The position numbers and the translations under genes were made by a program. Positions 38,868 to 48,372 of a stretch of DNA of 63,180 nucleotides are shown here, one piece after another. Numbering within the stretch: position 1 is the first letter of the stretch; each line of letters begins with the position of its first letter. The DNA lies in contig MGYC01000038.1 in assembly GCA_001801575.1 (NCBI GenBank), positions 236,687 to 299,866 of the forward strand, written 5' to 3'. The notes under the pieces were generated by a model. The model searched no databases. It was not told where the DNA came from and saw only the letters and a list, made by a program, of their open reading frames with translations. Origin of the DNA: Gammaproteobacteria bacterium RIFCSPHIGHO2_12_FULL_41_20 (GTDB taxonomy: Bacteria > Pseudomonadota > Gammaproteobacteria > DSM-16500).

Positions 38868-41800
38868 ATGGAAATAAACAATTTATTGAAAAAAAATGGG
38901 CTTCTACCATTACTCATTACACAGCTGCTTAGCATACTAAATAGCACGCTTTTCAAGAATGCATTAGTTGCCTACATGACATACTGCCTTGCAGTAACCG
39001 CAGAGTTTAGTTCACCTATCGCTATGACATTAGTCGCCAGTTTTTTTATCCTACCTATTTTTTTATTTTCTGCCATTGCTGGACAATTAGGCGATAAATA
39101 TGAAAAACCTCGCTTTATTGCTTTTCTTAAACTCGCTGAAATTTTATTAATGTTCGTAGCTACTGCTGGATTTTATGCGCAAAGCATCACCTTATTACTT
39201 TTAGTATTATTTGGCCTTGGTATACAAACCACCTTTCTAGAGCCTGTACGCTATGCCATATTACCTGAGCAACTACATGAAGACGAGTTAATCGCTGGCA
39301 ATAGCCTCATGATAGCCGGTACATTTCTATCCATTTTATTAGGCACCCTAATTAGCAACACGTTCGTACTTTCTACAAACGGCACCATTGTTATTTCCCT
39401 TATGATTACCGTTATCGCCATATTAGGCTGGATCAGCAGTTGGTTTATGTCCCAAACGCATTACTCTTCGCCTTATTTGCAAGTTAACTACCATATTCTT
39501 AATGGCACCCAAGAATTATTATTACACATAAAAAAACGTTGGGATATTTTCTTGGCCATTCTAGGCATAGCATGGTTTTGGGTGGTCAGCTCGACATTTT
39601 TAGCAGAATTCCCCTTATTAACAAAAGAAAGCCTGCATGCTACGCAAAACATAGTCACATTTTTTCTAGTATTATTTTCCATTGGCATTGTCACTGGAGC
39701 AGTGTTATGCCATAAACTATTGCAAGAAAGAATACATGCAACCTTTGTACCACTGGCAGCGTTAGGAATGGCGTTATTTACCATTGACCTTTACCTTGCC
39801 ACTTCCTATACCTCATCATTATTGACACAACAATTGACCACGCTCAGGCAATTCCTACTAGCGCCAAATGGATGGCGTATCGTTATTGACTTGTTGTGTA
39901 TGTCTATCTGCGGCGGCCTCTATATTGTTCCTCTATATGCCATTTTGCAACAGCGCAGTGAAACAAACCATTGTGCTAGGGTCATGGCTGGTAACAATGT
40001 AATTAATGCTCTATTTGTTGTTACCGCTGCCATTACTACCATGCTAATCATGAAGCTGGGCTTTTCAATTAACCATGTGTTTCTATTAATTGCCATAGGT
40101 AATACCATTGTTGCCCTGTGTATCTGCAAGTTGTTACCGCAAGTATTATTAAGGGGATTTTTTCATTGGGTGTTAACATCTTTCTATCGCGTAAAAATAA
40201 AAGGATTAGAATATTATCATCAAGCAGGAGAACGCGTAGTTATTATTGCTAATCATCCTTCTTTTATTGATGCCATGCTATTAGCTACCTTTCTACCCAA
40301 TCAATTGAAATTTGCAGTCAATACTATCTCTGCAAAAAAATGGTGGGTGCGCATTTTTTTACGTGTGGTTGATGTTTATCCCCTGGATCCAACCAAACCT
40401 ATGGCGATTAAATCCCTTATCCACTTTGTAAAAAACAATCATCGCTGTGTCATCTTTCCAGAAGGCCGTGTCACCGTTACCGGTGCCTTAATGAAAATCT
40501 ATGAAGGACCAGGACTAGTCGCGGATAAATCTCAGGCAACACTATTACCTATACGTATTGATGGTGCAGAGTACACACGTTTTTCCCGTCTTAAAGGCAA
40601 AGTACGTATTCGCTGGATGCCAAAAATCACCATTACAGTTTTTCCGCATCAAACCATTAACTTACCCAGCGAAATAAAAGGCAGAAAACGCCGCCAGATA
40701 GCTGGACATAAGTTATATGACTTAATGACAGACATGATGTTTGCTAGCAGCGATTACCAACAAACCTTGTTTGATTCGCTAATTGATGCAAGAACTGTTC
40801 ACGGTCACAAACATATAGTAATCGAGGATATAGAAAGAGAACCCAGTACTTACCAACAATTCATCACGCGCTGCTTTATTCTAGGTAGCCTGATTGCAAA
40901 ATCTACTCAACCAGGTGAGCATGTCGGCATTTTACTACCTAATATGATTTCAACTGCTATTACCTTTTTTGCTATGCATGCTTATGGCCGCATACCTGCG
41001 ATGTTAAATTATTCTACGGGCATCAAAAACATTGTCAGCGCTTGTCAAACCGCCAGAATTAACTGTGTCTACACATCACGTAAGTTTATCCAAATGGCAA
41101 AACTTACAGAAATGGCCAATACCCTTCATCATACAGGCATAAAATTAATTTATCTCGAGGATTTACGTGCATCCGTTAATACTCTTGATAAACTAAAAGG
41201 CATGCTTATGGCGCAATGTCCACGCCTTGCCTATCGGTATTTCACTGCTCCTCGCACTCCCGCTTATCAAACTGATCCAGAAAAACCTGCCGTTATTTTA
41301 TTTACCTCGGGATCGGAAGGTACACCCAAAGGTGTTGTATTATCTCATTGCAATCTACAAGCCAATCGCTACCAACTCAGCGCCTCTATTGATTTTAATG
41401 CTAGCGACAATGCATTCAATGCCCTACCTCTATTTCATTCATTTGGTTTAACTGGCGGTATGATTTTACCGCTGTTGGCTGGTATACGTGTATTCTTTTA
41501 TCCATCACCACTGCATTATCGCATCATTCCTGAGCTCGCATACGATACCAATGCGACTATCTTCTTTGCTACGGATACGTTTTTAGCTAATTATGCAAAA
41601 TACGCACATCCGTACGATTTCTATAGCATACGCTACGTTTTTGCAGGAGCCGAAAAGCTTCGTGAAGAAACCCGCACTATATGGGCACAAAAGTTTGGTA
41701 TCCGTATTTTTGAAGGTTACGGCGTAACTGAAGCTTCTCCCGCACTGACTATCAATACACCCATGCAAAATAAAGTGGGGACTATTGGTCGATTATTACC

Positions 41801-42317
41801 TGGCATACAACACTGCTTAATCCCTGTCCCGGGTATTAGCGAGGGCGGTATATTATGCGTTTCTGGACCGAACATTATGAAAGGTTATTTATTAGCAGAA
41901 CAACCCGGTATTATTATGCCACCTAAAGATGGTTGGCATGAAACGGGTGATGTGGTTTCTGTGGATGAAGGCGGATTTTTTACTATCAAAGACCGTGTGA
42001 AACGTTTTGCAAAAATTGCTGGTGAAATGATTTCATTGACCATGGTTGAACAGCAATTAAATAAATTCTGGCCTGAATATCAGCATGCCATCATCAATGT
42101 CCCCGACTCAAGAAAAGGCGAGCAATTAATTTTAGTCACTACCCATCCTCATGCAACACGTGAAGCGCTAGTAACTCATGCCAAAGCCAGCCAAATGGGC
42201 GAACTAGCTATTCCCAAGAAAATCATTTTCATCAAGAAAATGTTGTTATTAGGATCAGGAAAAATTGACTATCTTGCAGTAAGAGAATTTGTGCAACAAC
42301 CGGAACTCGCGTTATAA
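38868..42317 (+). CDS. LplT-type transporter / acyltransferase / acyl-ACP synthetase fusion
   Basis: An 1149-residue three-part protein. Residues 1-415 are a 12-helix major facilitator domain resembling the lysophospholipid flippase LplT. About 430-630 is a PlsC-type acyltransferase with NHPSFID (462-468) and FPEGRVT. About 650-1149 is an AMP-forming acyl-ACP synthetase with FTSGSEGTPKGVVLSH (near 812), YGVTEASP and HETGDVV. In E. coli lplT and aas are separate neighbouring genes, with acyltransferase and ligase already fused in Aas. The complete fusion would import lysophospholipid and re-acylate it with free fatty acid. It is followed 11 bp after the stop by a perfect 51-bp-arm hairpin. Confidence 0.93.
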   Translation: MEINNLLKKNGLLPLLITQLLSILNSTLFKNALVAYMTYCLAVTAEFSSPIAMTLVASFFILPIFLFSAIAGQLGDKYEKPRFIAFLKLAEILLMFVATAGFYAQSITLLLLVLFGLGIQTTFLEPVRYAILPEQLHEDELIAGNSLMIAGTFLSILLGTLISNTFVLSTNGTIVISLMITVIAILGWISSWFMSQTHYSSPYLQVNYHILNGTQELLLHIKKRWDIFLAILGIAWFWVVSSTFLAEFPLLTKESLHATQNIVTFFLVLFSIGIVTGAVLCHKLLQERIHATFVPLAALGMALFTIDLYLATSYTSSLLTQQLTTLRQFLLAPNGWRIVIDLLCMSICGGLYIVPLYAILQQRSETNHCARVMAGNNVINALFVVTAAITTMLIMKLGFSINHVFLLIAIGNTIVALCICKLLPQVLLRGFFHWVLTSFYRVKIKGLEYYHQAGERVVIIANHPSFIDAMLLATFLPNQLKFAVNTISAKKWWVRIFLRVVDVYPLDPTKPMAIKSLIHFVKNNHRCVIFPEGRVTVTGALMKIYEGPGLVADKSQATLLPIRIDGAEYTRFSRLKGKVRIRWMPKITITVFPHQTINLPSEIKGRKRRQIAGHKLYDLMTDMMFASSDYQQTLFDSLIDARTVHGHKHIVIEDIEREPSTYQQFITRCFILGSLIAKSTQPGEHVGILLPNMISTAITFFAMHAYGRIPAMLNYSTGIKNIVSACQTARINCVYTSRKFIQMAKLTEMANTLHHTGIKLIYLEDLRASVNTLDKLKGMLMAQCPRLAYRYFTAPRTPAYQTDPEKPAVILFTSGSEGTPKGVVLSHCNLQANRYQLSASIDFNASDNAFNALPLFHSFGLTGGMILPLLAGIRVFFYPSPLHYRIIPELAYDTNATIFFATDTFLANYAKYAHPYDFYSIRYVFAGAEKLREETRTIWAQKFGIRIFEGYGVTEASPALTINTPMQNKVGTIGRLLPGIQHCLIPVPGISEGGILCVSGPNIMKGYLLAEQPGIIMPPKDGWHETGDVVSVDEGGFFTIKDRVKRFAKIAGEMISLTMVEQQLNKFWPEYQHAIINVPDSRKGEQLILVTTHPHATREALVTHAKASQMGELAIPKKIIFIKKMLLLGSGKIDYLAVREFVQQPELAL

Positions 42318-42328
42318 CGGGAATTCCG

Positions 42329-42493
42329 GTGATTTCGAGGATGTTTATTGAACTGAACTGTGTCAGGTTATCTATGTAAATGAGGGACGTCGCGGCCAGG
42401 GAGGGTAAGAAGCGCCGAGTACATGGACGTACGCTCCCGAAGTTACATAGATAACCTGACACAGTTCAGTTCAATAAACATCCTCGAAATCAC
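42329..42493. repeat. Hairpin element with perfect 51-bp arms
   Basis: The left arm 42329-42379 and right arm 42443-42493 are perfectly complementary over 51 bp; the arms begin GTGATTTCGAGGATG. The 63-nt loop (42380-42442) is GC-rich with its own short pairings (for example GGGAG with CTCCC and the self-complementary CGTACG). It lies between two convergent genes. Its last bases supply the stop codon (TGA, 42490-42492) of the P-type ATPase. Arms and loop are unlike family 1 and family 2, so it is a third type, and it may act as a bidirectional terminator. Confidence 0.9.
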
Positions 42494-45400
42494 AGGTTAT
42501 AAGATAACCCTTCCCCTTCATCCAACCATCGCTCAACTTCATCTTCATCCTCTTCTGGTCTATGAAAAAAGGAATATACCCACTCTCCCAGTCGCTGTGG
42601 CAAGCCTAATTCCGATTGGCTAGAAGATGACACCGCAGCTGCTACCGGTACCGCATTAGTAACAGAGCTAGGTAGCGGTAACGCATCTATTTTTTGCCCA
42701 CTTTCATCTTCATCTACCTCTGTAATCACCGGTGTTGCAGAGGAAACTGGCAGTGCCTCATCATCCGCTGATAATTCCTCAATCCGCGTAGCTGTAACCG
42801 GCTGCTCTTCTTGCTCTGCCCTATAACTAGAGAAAAGGCTACGCAATAACACAGGTAAGAAAGATAACATCATACACATCCAGGTAAGATTTGTTCCCTC
42901 TCCGGATATAGCATAAGCCACAACTGCTTGTAAAAGTGCCACAATAAAAGTAGCAGCTGTGCAATAAGTTGAAAAATTAGAAACATCCAGCGGTTGATTA
43001 TCCATGGGTGAATCTGTCGTAGCAAGAATAGCGTTACCTGCTATAGCCAACCAGGCTAGATCAAACCCCACTTCCCACCAATGTTGCCCAGCTATCCTTG
43101 CTACGTTAATGCCAAATACCTCCCGCATAAGATGAAAACTCATCTTACTGCTCTTTAATGACAACGCCATACTGACTTTCTCTTGCGAATTAGCTAATGG
43201 TGCAAATATTCTAACAAGCAACCCATGTGGATTATGAATATCAAATAACTGATAAAATGAATCATCAGAATGCAATAACCCTCGTAATTGTCTATCGCTT
43301 AAATTAGCAAACTGCTCTACTCCAGGAGCATAACTACCATCTTCCATCACATGTGCAATTACCATGTTCGCACAGCGCATCATTGCCACATCGTTACTAC
43401 CATCACCATTTGCTACTACAAAATAACCTTGTTCTTGTAAATAATAGGCCAGTCTTCCCTTATCTTCTGTACTCATTTCTGAAAAAATAACGATAGGGCG
43501 GTGCTGAATATCCATGGCTACTATTTTTTTAAATAACGATAGAATATCACTGCTCACCCCTGAAAAAATCACTGTCGAGTTGGCAGGGATATCGCGATCT
43601 TGCCAAGCAATCACCTCGCTAGTATGAATAGCAATAATCTGCTCAACGCTATCAGCACACAATACTCTAGCAATATTTTCAGCCGATTTGACTGTATCTC
43701 CAGTAGCAACAAAAACTGGTACATTGACATCACGGCAATGCGGAATAAATTTTTCTACACCCTTTTTCACCGGATTATCTAGCAAAAACGTACCATAATG
43801 CTCAAGTCGATGTAATAGCTCTGGATGCACATCAAAAAAACGCTCAATCTCCACTTTATTATCATCTTGAGAAAATAACGTTTGCAAAGCTTGGAATTCC
43901 GCCTCAGCCAGCGGCGCACGTGCCACACACCAATCTCTCGACAACACACCGGTGCGCACATGCATAGCGCTATAGGCACGTAGCAACGGTGCATCACGAA
44001 ATTTATCCGCTCTAGGCACACCGCAAAATACTAGGTATTTCTTTCCTGCATCCTCTACCAAAGTAAATCGTCCACCTAAGGCACGATATAAACCCAAGTG
44101 CCAAGTCTCAACAGATTTACTGCCAGCCTCCATCGCCATGGTTTTTCGAAAATGATTATTCCCCAAAATATCTATAGTTAAAAAATCATCACGCCTTACT
44201 AACTGACCAAACATATCTAGAATAGTAAATTCTTCAGGTTCAAGCTCTCTCTTGCTATGTGTAAATGCTTCAGCAAACACTTCACAACAAGCCAGTTGCT
44301 TATCTCGGTCTGGCAATAACAAGCTTTCTTCTTCTTGCAACAAGGCTTGCACATTAGGCGCCATATCTTGCATCCATAAACCAAGAATATGCATTTTTGC
44401 TGTAGTTAACGTACCGGTTTTATCCGAAACAATAGCCACACCATGCGGAAAACGTTGTCGGTAATAACCTGCCAGTGCATTGAAAAAATCCACTATGCGT
44501 AATGCATCCATCGTTTCCATCGGCGTATCGACTAAATGCTGATTAATCTCGCGCATTAAGCGACCATTAATTATGTCTCGCAAAAAAGTCTCGGCAAAAG
44601 GAATCATCATTTGTGATAAATTAAATAATAGCCGTAAAGAATTGGCAGAGAAACTCACTAAATCTCGCGATTGCAATGCTGCTATGCCTGCCGATAAAAG
44701 CATAGAATGCAATACTTGTCGTCGTTTATGGTAACTAATAATTTGATTAATTACCGCCCGCTTCTCATAAGTGCTACTAAAAGTTCGTTCTGTTTGATCT
44801 TGAATTCGAACATACACCCCTTGTTCGCCGTTCAGATTTAATTTTACCCCAGCTAAAATGCCCGCTTGCTTTCCCCCATGAATAGCGTGTAAGTCAACCC
44901 TTTTATTCAAATCGGGCAAAACAGCTGAAGTTGTATATTCTATCCATACATCTTCCCCATTATGTGCTCGCAAATTAATACTCACTCTCGCTGGCCTAAG
45001 CGATGCAGTAAGTTGACTATCACTATTCGCTGCAAATGCCACCAACTCCCCAGACACAGGAACAGAGTCCATATCAAAGTTTTCATCACAAGCAACTAAA
45101 TCGCCACTTCTTAACTGATACCGTTCTAGATACACAAATTGCGGACCATGATCTGTGAATCTCAATACTTTTTGTTTGGCTGTATTATGCTGGTAATCCG
45201 CTGCTACTTTTTTCCGTTGTACAGTGACGTGCTTTACAATCGCTGGGCCTACATCCGTTAATAAAGCCGGACCATTACGGAATTGCTGTAATACCTGCGG
45301 CGAAGTTAATACATTATGTGAAATCAAACCAACTTGAAATAACTGTGATAGCCCAAACGCTTCTATGAGTGCATGATTCGCTTGTAGATACGTGTTTGCT

Positions 45401-46104
45401 ATAGGCGTAAGCCCTCCTGGTATTAACGCGGTATCAGTACGTTGTGCACCCAATACATATTGCCTCCTTACCGCTCTTTCTTGCAGTTTTTGCGCTATAT
45501 AAGAGAATATACCCGGCACAGCTAAAATACTTGTCCCTAGACTGGTAATTAAAGAAGTACGATCTGATACTACCCCTTGTAACAGCAAGCGACTGCCGTT
45601 AAATGTAGAGGTATATAGACACGCGATGCCTAATACTTCGCTAGCCACTGCTGCAGATAATTCTGCGGTAGATTCCGGACGATGCTCGGTAACGCGATGC
45701 GCAGCACAATACCCTAAAATGGCTGTGCCCAATAAAAATCTCAGTGCTGTTTCATATTCCTCTGTTAAGATGCCACGTACTCCCGCCGTAACTAATTCTC
45801 CGACGGCTAGCGCAGCACCAGAGGAAACAATAGGCCAAATATAGTTCTTAAAATCCTGCTGACTGATAGAGTGGTGTGAAAAATGCGAAGAGAGCGCATG
45901 ATAAAGATCATGGGCCCACGCTTTTGCCCTCTCTATTTTATCTCTAATATAGAAGGTTCTATCAGGTGGCTTGTTTTTCACAAAGAACAAAGAAACTGGG
46001 GGCTGACTGACTGGCTGTGCCTTAACCAAGGCTAGCTCATGCTGCTGATTAGTGTCTTGCTTGTTTACCATTGTTATGTGTTTTCTGTGTCTTTTGTGTC
46101 GCAC
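42490..46104 (-). CDS. Divergent P-type ATPase
   Basis: A 1204-residue membrane protein with the phosphorylation motif DKTGTLT (Asp561), TGD (near 801) and the hinge GDGSNDVAMM (near 897), all diagnostic of P-type ATPases. Hydrophobic segments occur at about 100-210, 455-510 and the C-terminus (about 1010-1130). The actuator domain is recognisable (PVSGELVAF) but the expected TGES loop is not found; NSDSQLTASLRPA stands there. The C-terminal 120 residues are an acidic, Ser-rich cytoplasmic tail. Start: GTG at 46104 with AGGAGG six bases upstream; ATGs at 46119 and 46071 are alternatives. The ion or lipid transported is unknown. Confidence 0.85.
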   Translation of the reverse strand: MRHKRHRKHITMVNKQDTNQQHELALVKAQPVSQPPVSLFFVKNKPPDRTFYIRDKIERAKAWAHDLYHALSSHFSHHSISQQDFKNYIWPIVSSGAALAVGELVTAGVRGILTEEYETALRFLLGTAILGYCAAHRVTEHRPESTAELSAAVASEVLGIACLYTSTFNGSRLLLQGVVSDRTSLITSLGTSILAVPGIFSYIAQKLQERAVRRQYVLGAQRTDTALIPGGLTPIANTYLQANHALIEAFGLSQLFQVGLISHNVLTSPQVLQQFRNGPALLTDVGPAIVKHVTVQRKKVAADYQHNTAKQKVLRFTDHGPQFVYLERYQLRSGDLVACDENFDMDSVPVSGELVAFAANSDSQLTASLRPARVSINLRAHNGEDVWIEYTTSAVLPDLNKRVDLHAIHGGKQAGILAGVKLNLNGEQGVYVRIQDQTERTFSSTYEKRAVINQIISYHKRRQVLHSMLLSAGIAALQSRDLVSFSANSLRLLFNLSQMMIPFAETFLRDIINGRLMREINQHLVDTPMETMDALRIVDFFNALAGYYRQRFPHGVAIVSDKTGTLTTAKMHILGLWMQDMAPNVQALLQEEESLLLPDRDKQLACCEVFAEAFTHSKRELEPEEFTILDMFGQLVRRDDFLTIDILGNNHFRKTMAMEAGSKSVETWHLGLYRALGGRFTLVEDAGKKYLVFCGVPRADKFRDAPLLRAYSAMHVRTGVLSRDWCVARAPLAEAEFQALQTLFSQDDNKVEIERFFDVHPELLHRLEHYGTFLLDNPVKKGVEKFIPHCRDVNVPVFVATGDTVKSAENIARVLCADSVEQIIAIHTSEVIAWQDRDIPANSTVIFSGVSSDILSLFKKIVAMDIQHRPIVIFSEMSTEDKGRLAYYLQEQGYFVVANGDGSNDVAMMRCANMVIAHVMEDGSYAPGVEQFANLSDRQLRGLLHSDDSFYQLFDIHNPHGLLVRIFAPLANSQEKVSMALSLKSSKMSFHLMREVFGINVARIAGQHWWEVGFDLAWLAIAGNAILATTDSPMDNQPLDVSNFSTYCTAATFIVALLQAVVAYAISGEGTNLTWMCMMLSFLPVLLRSLFSSYRAEQEEQPVTATRIEELSADDEALPVSSATPVITEVDEDESGQKIDALPLPSSVTNAVPVAAAVSSSSQSELGLPQRLGEWVYSFFHRPEEDEDEVERWLDEGEGLSYNL

Positions 46105-46502
46105 ACCACCCCTCCTCATACAGTTTATATATAAGTAATAGGAGTTCCGCTACAATTGTCTAGATACTGAGGTTTGCGCAGTATTCGGACGATTGTAGCA
46201 GAATTTATTGATATTAGTGATATCATGTATGAATGAAACAAGCCACTATTATACTAGAAACGGCAGTTGATTCACGATCTTAAATGTACATCTGGAGATC
46301 CTTCGAGCTAAAGATGCTCTCAGGATGACAGTGCTAGACAACTATTTGTAAAAATGGCCACAGTCCAGTACTTAAGATGAGTGTAAATGATTATTTATTA
46401 ATCAGGGAAAAATAGCCACAGTCCAGTAGTATACAAAAGGTTTTTATTGTATTCTGCTTACCGGTATTAAATCTAAATAATAAAGCAATAAGGAGATAAA
46501 GC
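46105..46502. repeat. Repeat-filled intergenic region
   Basis: No gene is seen. From left: an imperfect palindrome (46141-46169 with 46179-46204) whose end GGAGTTCCGCTACAAT resembles the ends of the elements at 6998 and 11091; a fragment CTAGAAACGGCAGTTGATTC (46254-46273) of the palindrome at 38765; a segment with CCTTCGAGCTAAAGATGC then CTCAGGATGACA, of the type seen at the window start; and a 21-bp direct repeat containing GCCACAGTCCAGTA (46350-46370 and 46408-46428, one mismatch). The end holds the promoter and ribosome site (AAGGAG) of the secreted-protein gene. Confidence 0.75.
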
Positions 46503-46889
46503 ATGATTAAAAAATGTATCCTAGGGTTATGTTTAAGTGTAGGATTATTACCATTAGCCCATGCTGGATTAAACATCACTAACAATACTGATAAACCATC
46601 CACCGCGGTTATTAATAATGGCCCTTGTTCTACTATGCTTGGCGAACATGGAACCACCCAACCGCACACCACTAATTCAGTTCCTGATGGGATTATAAAA
46701 CTCGCTTGCCTCATCCATACCTCTGACTGCAAAGCAAACCTTTACATGAGTGATAACTGTTCTGGTTCTGTCATCGCTACTATTGTTTTCGATACTAAAA
46801 AAGGTATAAGAAACATCGATAATAAAAATATAGATGGTTACACCGTATCAGGTAGTGGATTTGACGCTACTATCAACAAAGGCCAATAG
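46503..46889 (+). CDS. Small secreted cysteine-containing protein
   Basis: A 128-residue protein with a clear Sec signal peptide (MIKKCILGLCLSVGLLPLAHA, cleaved after Ala21). The mature part has four cysteines (GPCS, LACL, SDCK, DNCS), enough for two disulphides, and a beta-rich composition (NITNNTDK, SVIATIVFD). AAGGAG lies upstream. I know of no named family. It is probably periplasmic or exported by type II secretion; function unknown. It converges on fadL with a hairpin between them. Confidence 0.75.
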   Translation: MIKKCILGLCLSVGLLPLAHAGLNITNNTDKPSTAVINNGPCSTMLGEHGTTQPHTTNSVPDGIIKLACLIHTSDCKANLYMSDNCSGSVIATIVFDTKKGIRNIDNKNIDGYTVSGSGFDATINKGQ

Positions 46890-46921
46890 CAATAACTTCT
46901 TTTAAACTTTAATCCCACCAT

Positions 46922-46959
46922 CACTCCCCTCCTCTCTATGCCAGGAGAGGGAGTGTTTT
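46922..46959. terminator. Hairpin terminator between secreted-protein gene and fadL
   Basis: CACTCCCCTCCT (46922-46933) pairs with AGGAGAGGGAGTG (46943-46955) with one imperfection and is followed by TTTTC on the plus strand. It fits an intrinsic terminator for the secreted-protein gene and lies directly against the fadL stop codon. Confidence 0.7.
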
Positions 46960-48279
46960 CTATACTAAGTCCCAAGTCAGCTGCAAACCCACTATATCTG
47001 CGCCGCCATTGCTATAACCCACCGTGGTAACTTGCTCATCACCCAATTGCAATGACAGCAAAGGAGGTTGAATTGTCGCTTGTCGCACAAACAGATGCGT
47101 CCAACCCAAATCTAGCCCTATGGTTTTACTCGCTTGGTAATGCCCGCCTAATCCAACTGCGTAACGATTTTCATCAGGTAATTGCACTGTACGATAATTC
47201 AATTGCACCGGCGAATCATCAAAACCCACACCACCACGTAATGTTAACTTATCGCTGTATGCGTAATCGGTACCAACAGAAACGCTCCAAGTATTACTAT
47301 AATTCTGTGGCATAACAACATTAATGGTAGTGCTCGGTGTAAAATCAATAATACCCGCTACATTTTGTAATACTAAATCCTTGATGACACTCCATTGCGT
47401 ATAGATCACCGAGCCCATCACTGACCATTTACTTTCTGTAAAATGATGAAAACCACTCAATGCCGTATAAGCGGGTAAAGGAATATTTACCTTGGTTTGT
47501 GTTGATACCAATGGACCATCATTATATGCATCGGCAATTGGCCCTACAAATTTACTCGTACCCTTTAAGTGATGAGACACTTTAGAGTGATAACTTAACC
47601 CCACACGGGTATCAGGCGTAAACTGGTACAATCCACCCACATGATACCCATATGCAGTATCATTGCCTTTATTCGTAGAGGGGGTATCAGAATCTTCACC
47701 TGATACTCCAACCAAATCAAATTCCGCATTCATTTTTTGTGCATCTAATCCTGCCCCGAATGACAATTTATCATTAACTTGAATACCTAACGAAGGGCTA
47801 ATATCCACTACTTTTGTAGAAGCTAAAGTAGAAGCATAGCGAAGGATAGTCTGTGAACCATAGTTAGTCTGCAGGCCAAAGGGAGCTACCACAGTTAACC
47901 CAAAGCCAATCGTATCAGTAATGGGCGCCACATAAGATAAATCAGGAATAAAAATAGGCCCACCACCTTGTGCTACCACTGGCTGCGGCAATCCACGGTT
48001 TAGTGTATTCACCATAATCGTACCGTTATATTGAATATCCGTAAACGCACCTACCGCACCAAAAACCAATTGTTGATTTTTAAATAAAGTAATACCTGCT
48101 GGATTATAAAAAGCAATACTGGCATTTTGTGCTAATATTGCATAACCAGCATGAAAATTTTCTATGTTAGTAACGTCTTGTTCCCATATTTGAAATGCTG
48201 ACGCCGCTGCATGATTAGATACACTACATAATCCTACCGTAGATAATAGTGTAACGAAGTGCTTCATCACTAGCTTCAT
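46960..48279 (-). CDS. fadL: FadL/OmpP1 family outer-membrane fatty acid porin
   Basis: FadL-type barrels import long-chain fatty acids and other hydrophobic molecules through the outer membrane. The 439-residue protein has a signal peptide (to about Ala26), then the hatch-type N-terminus SAFQIWEQDVTNIENFHAGY and FYNPAGI, and many amphipathic strands ending with a C-terminal aromatic-rich strand (VGLQLTWDLV). The strong ribosome site AAGGGG precedes the ATG. Its position near fadE-fadI-fadJ and the acyl-ACP synthetase fusion supports a role in fatty acid uptake. Confidence 0.92.
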   Translation of the reverse strand: MKLVMKHFVTLLSTVGLCSVSNHAAASAFQIWEQDVTNIENFHAGYAILAQNASIAFYNPAGITLFKNQQLVFGAVGAFTDIQYNGTIMVNTLNRGLPQPVVAQGGGPIFIPDLSYVAPITDTIGFGLTVVAPFGLQTNYGSQTILRYASTLASTKVVDISPSLGIQVNDKLSFGAGLDAQKMNAEFDLVGVSGEDSDTPSTNKGNDTAYGYHVGGLYQFTPDTRVGLSYHSKVSHHLKGTSKFVGPIADAYNDGPLVSTQTKVNIPLPAYTALSGFHHFTESKWSVMGSVIYTQWSVIKDLVLQNVAGIIDFTPSTTINVVMPQNYSNTWSVSVGTDYAYSDKLTLRGGVGFDDSPVQLNYRTVQLPDENRYAVGLGGHYQASKTIGLDLGWTHLFVRQATIQPPLLSLQLGDEQVTTVGYSNGGADIVGLQLTWDLV

Positions 48280-48372
48280 GCGAAATCCCCTTTACCAAAA
48301 CTGCTTGGGTAAAAAAAATAATCTCGCTAGAATACCACGTCGATAAAACAAAACAACTAGAGGAATAATGCT

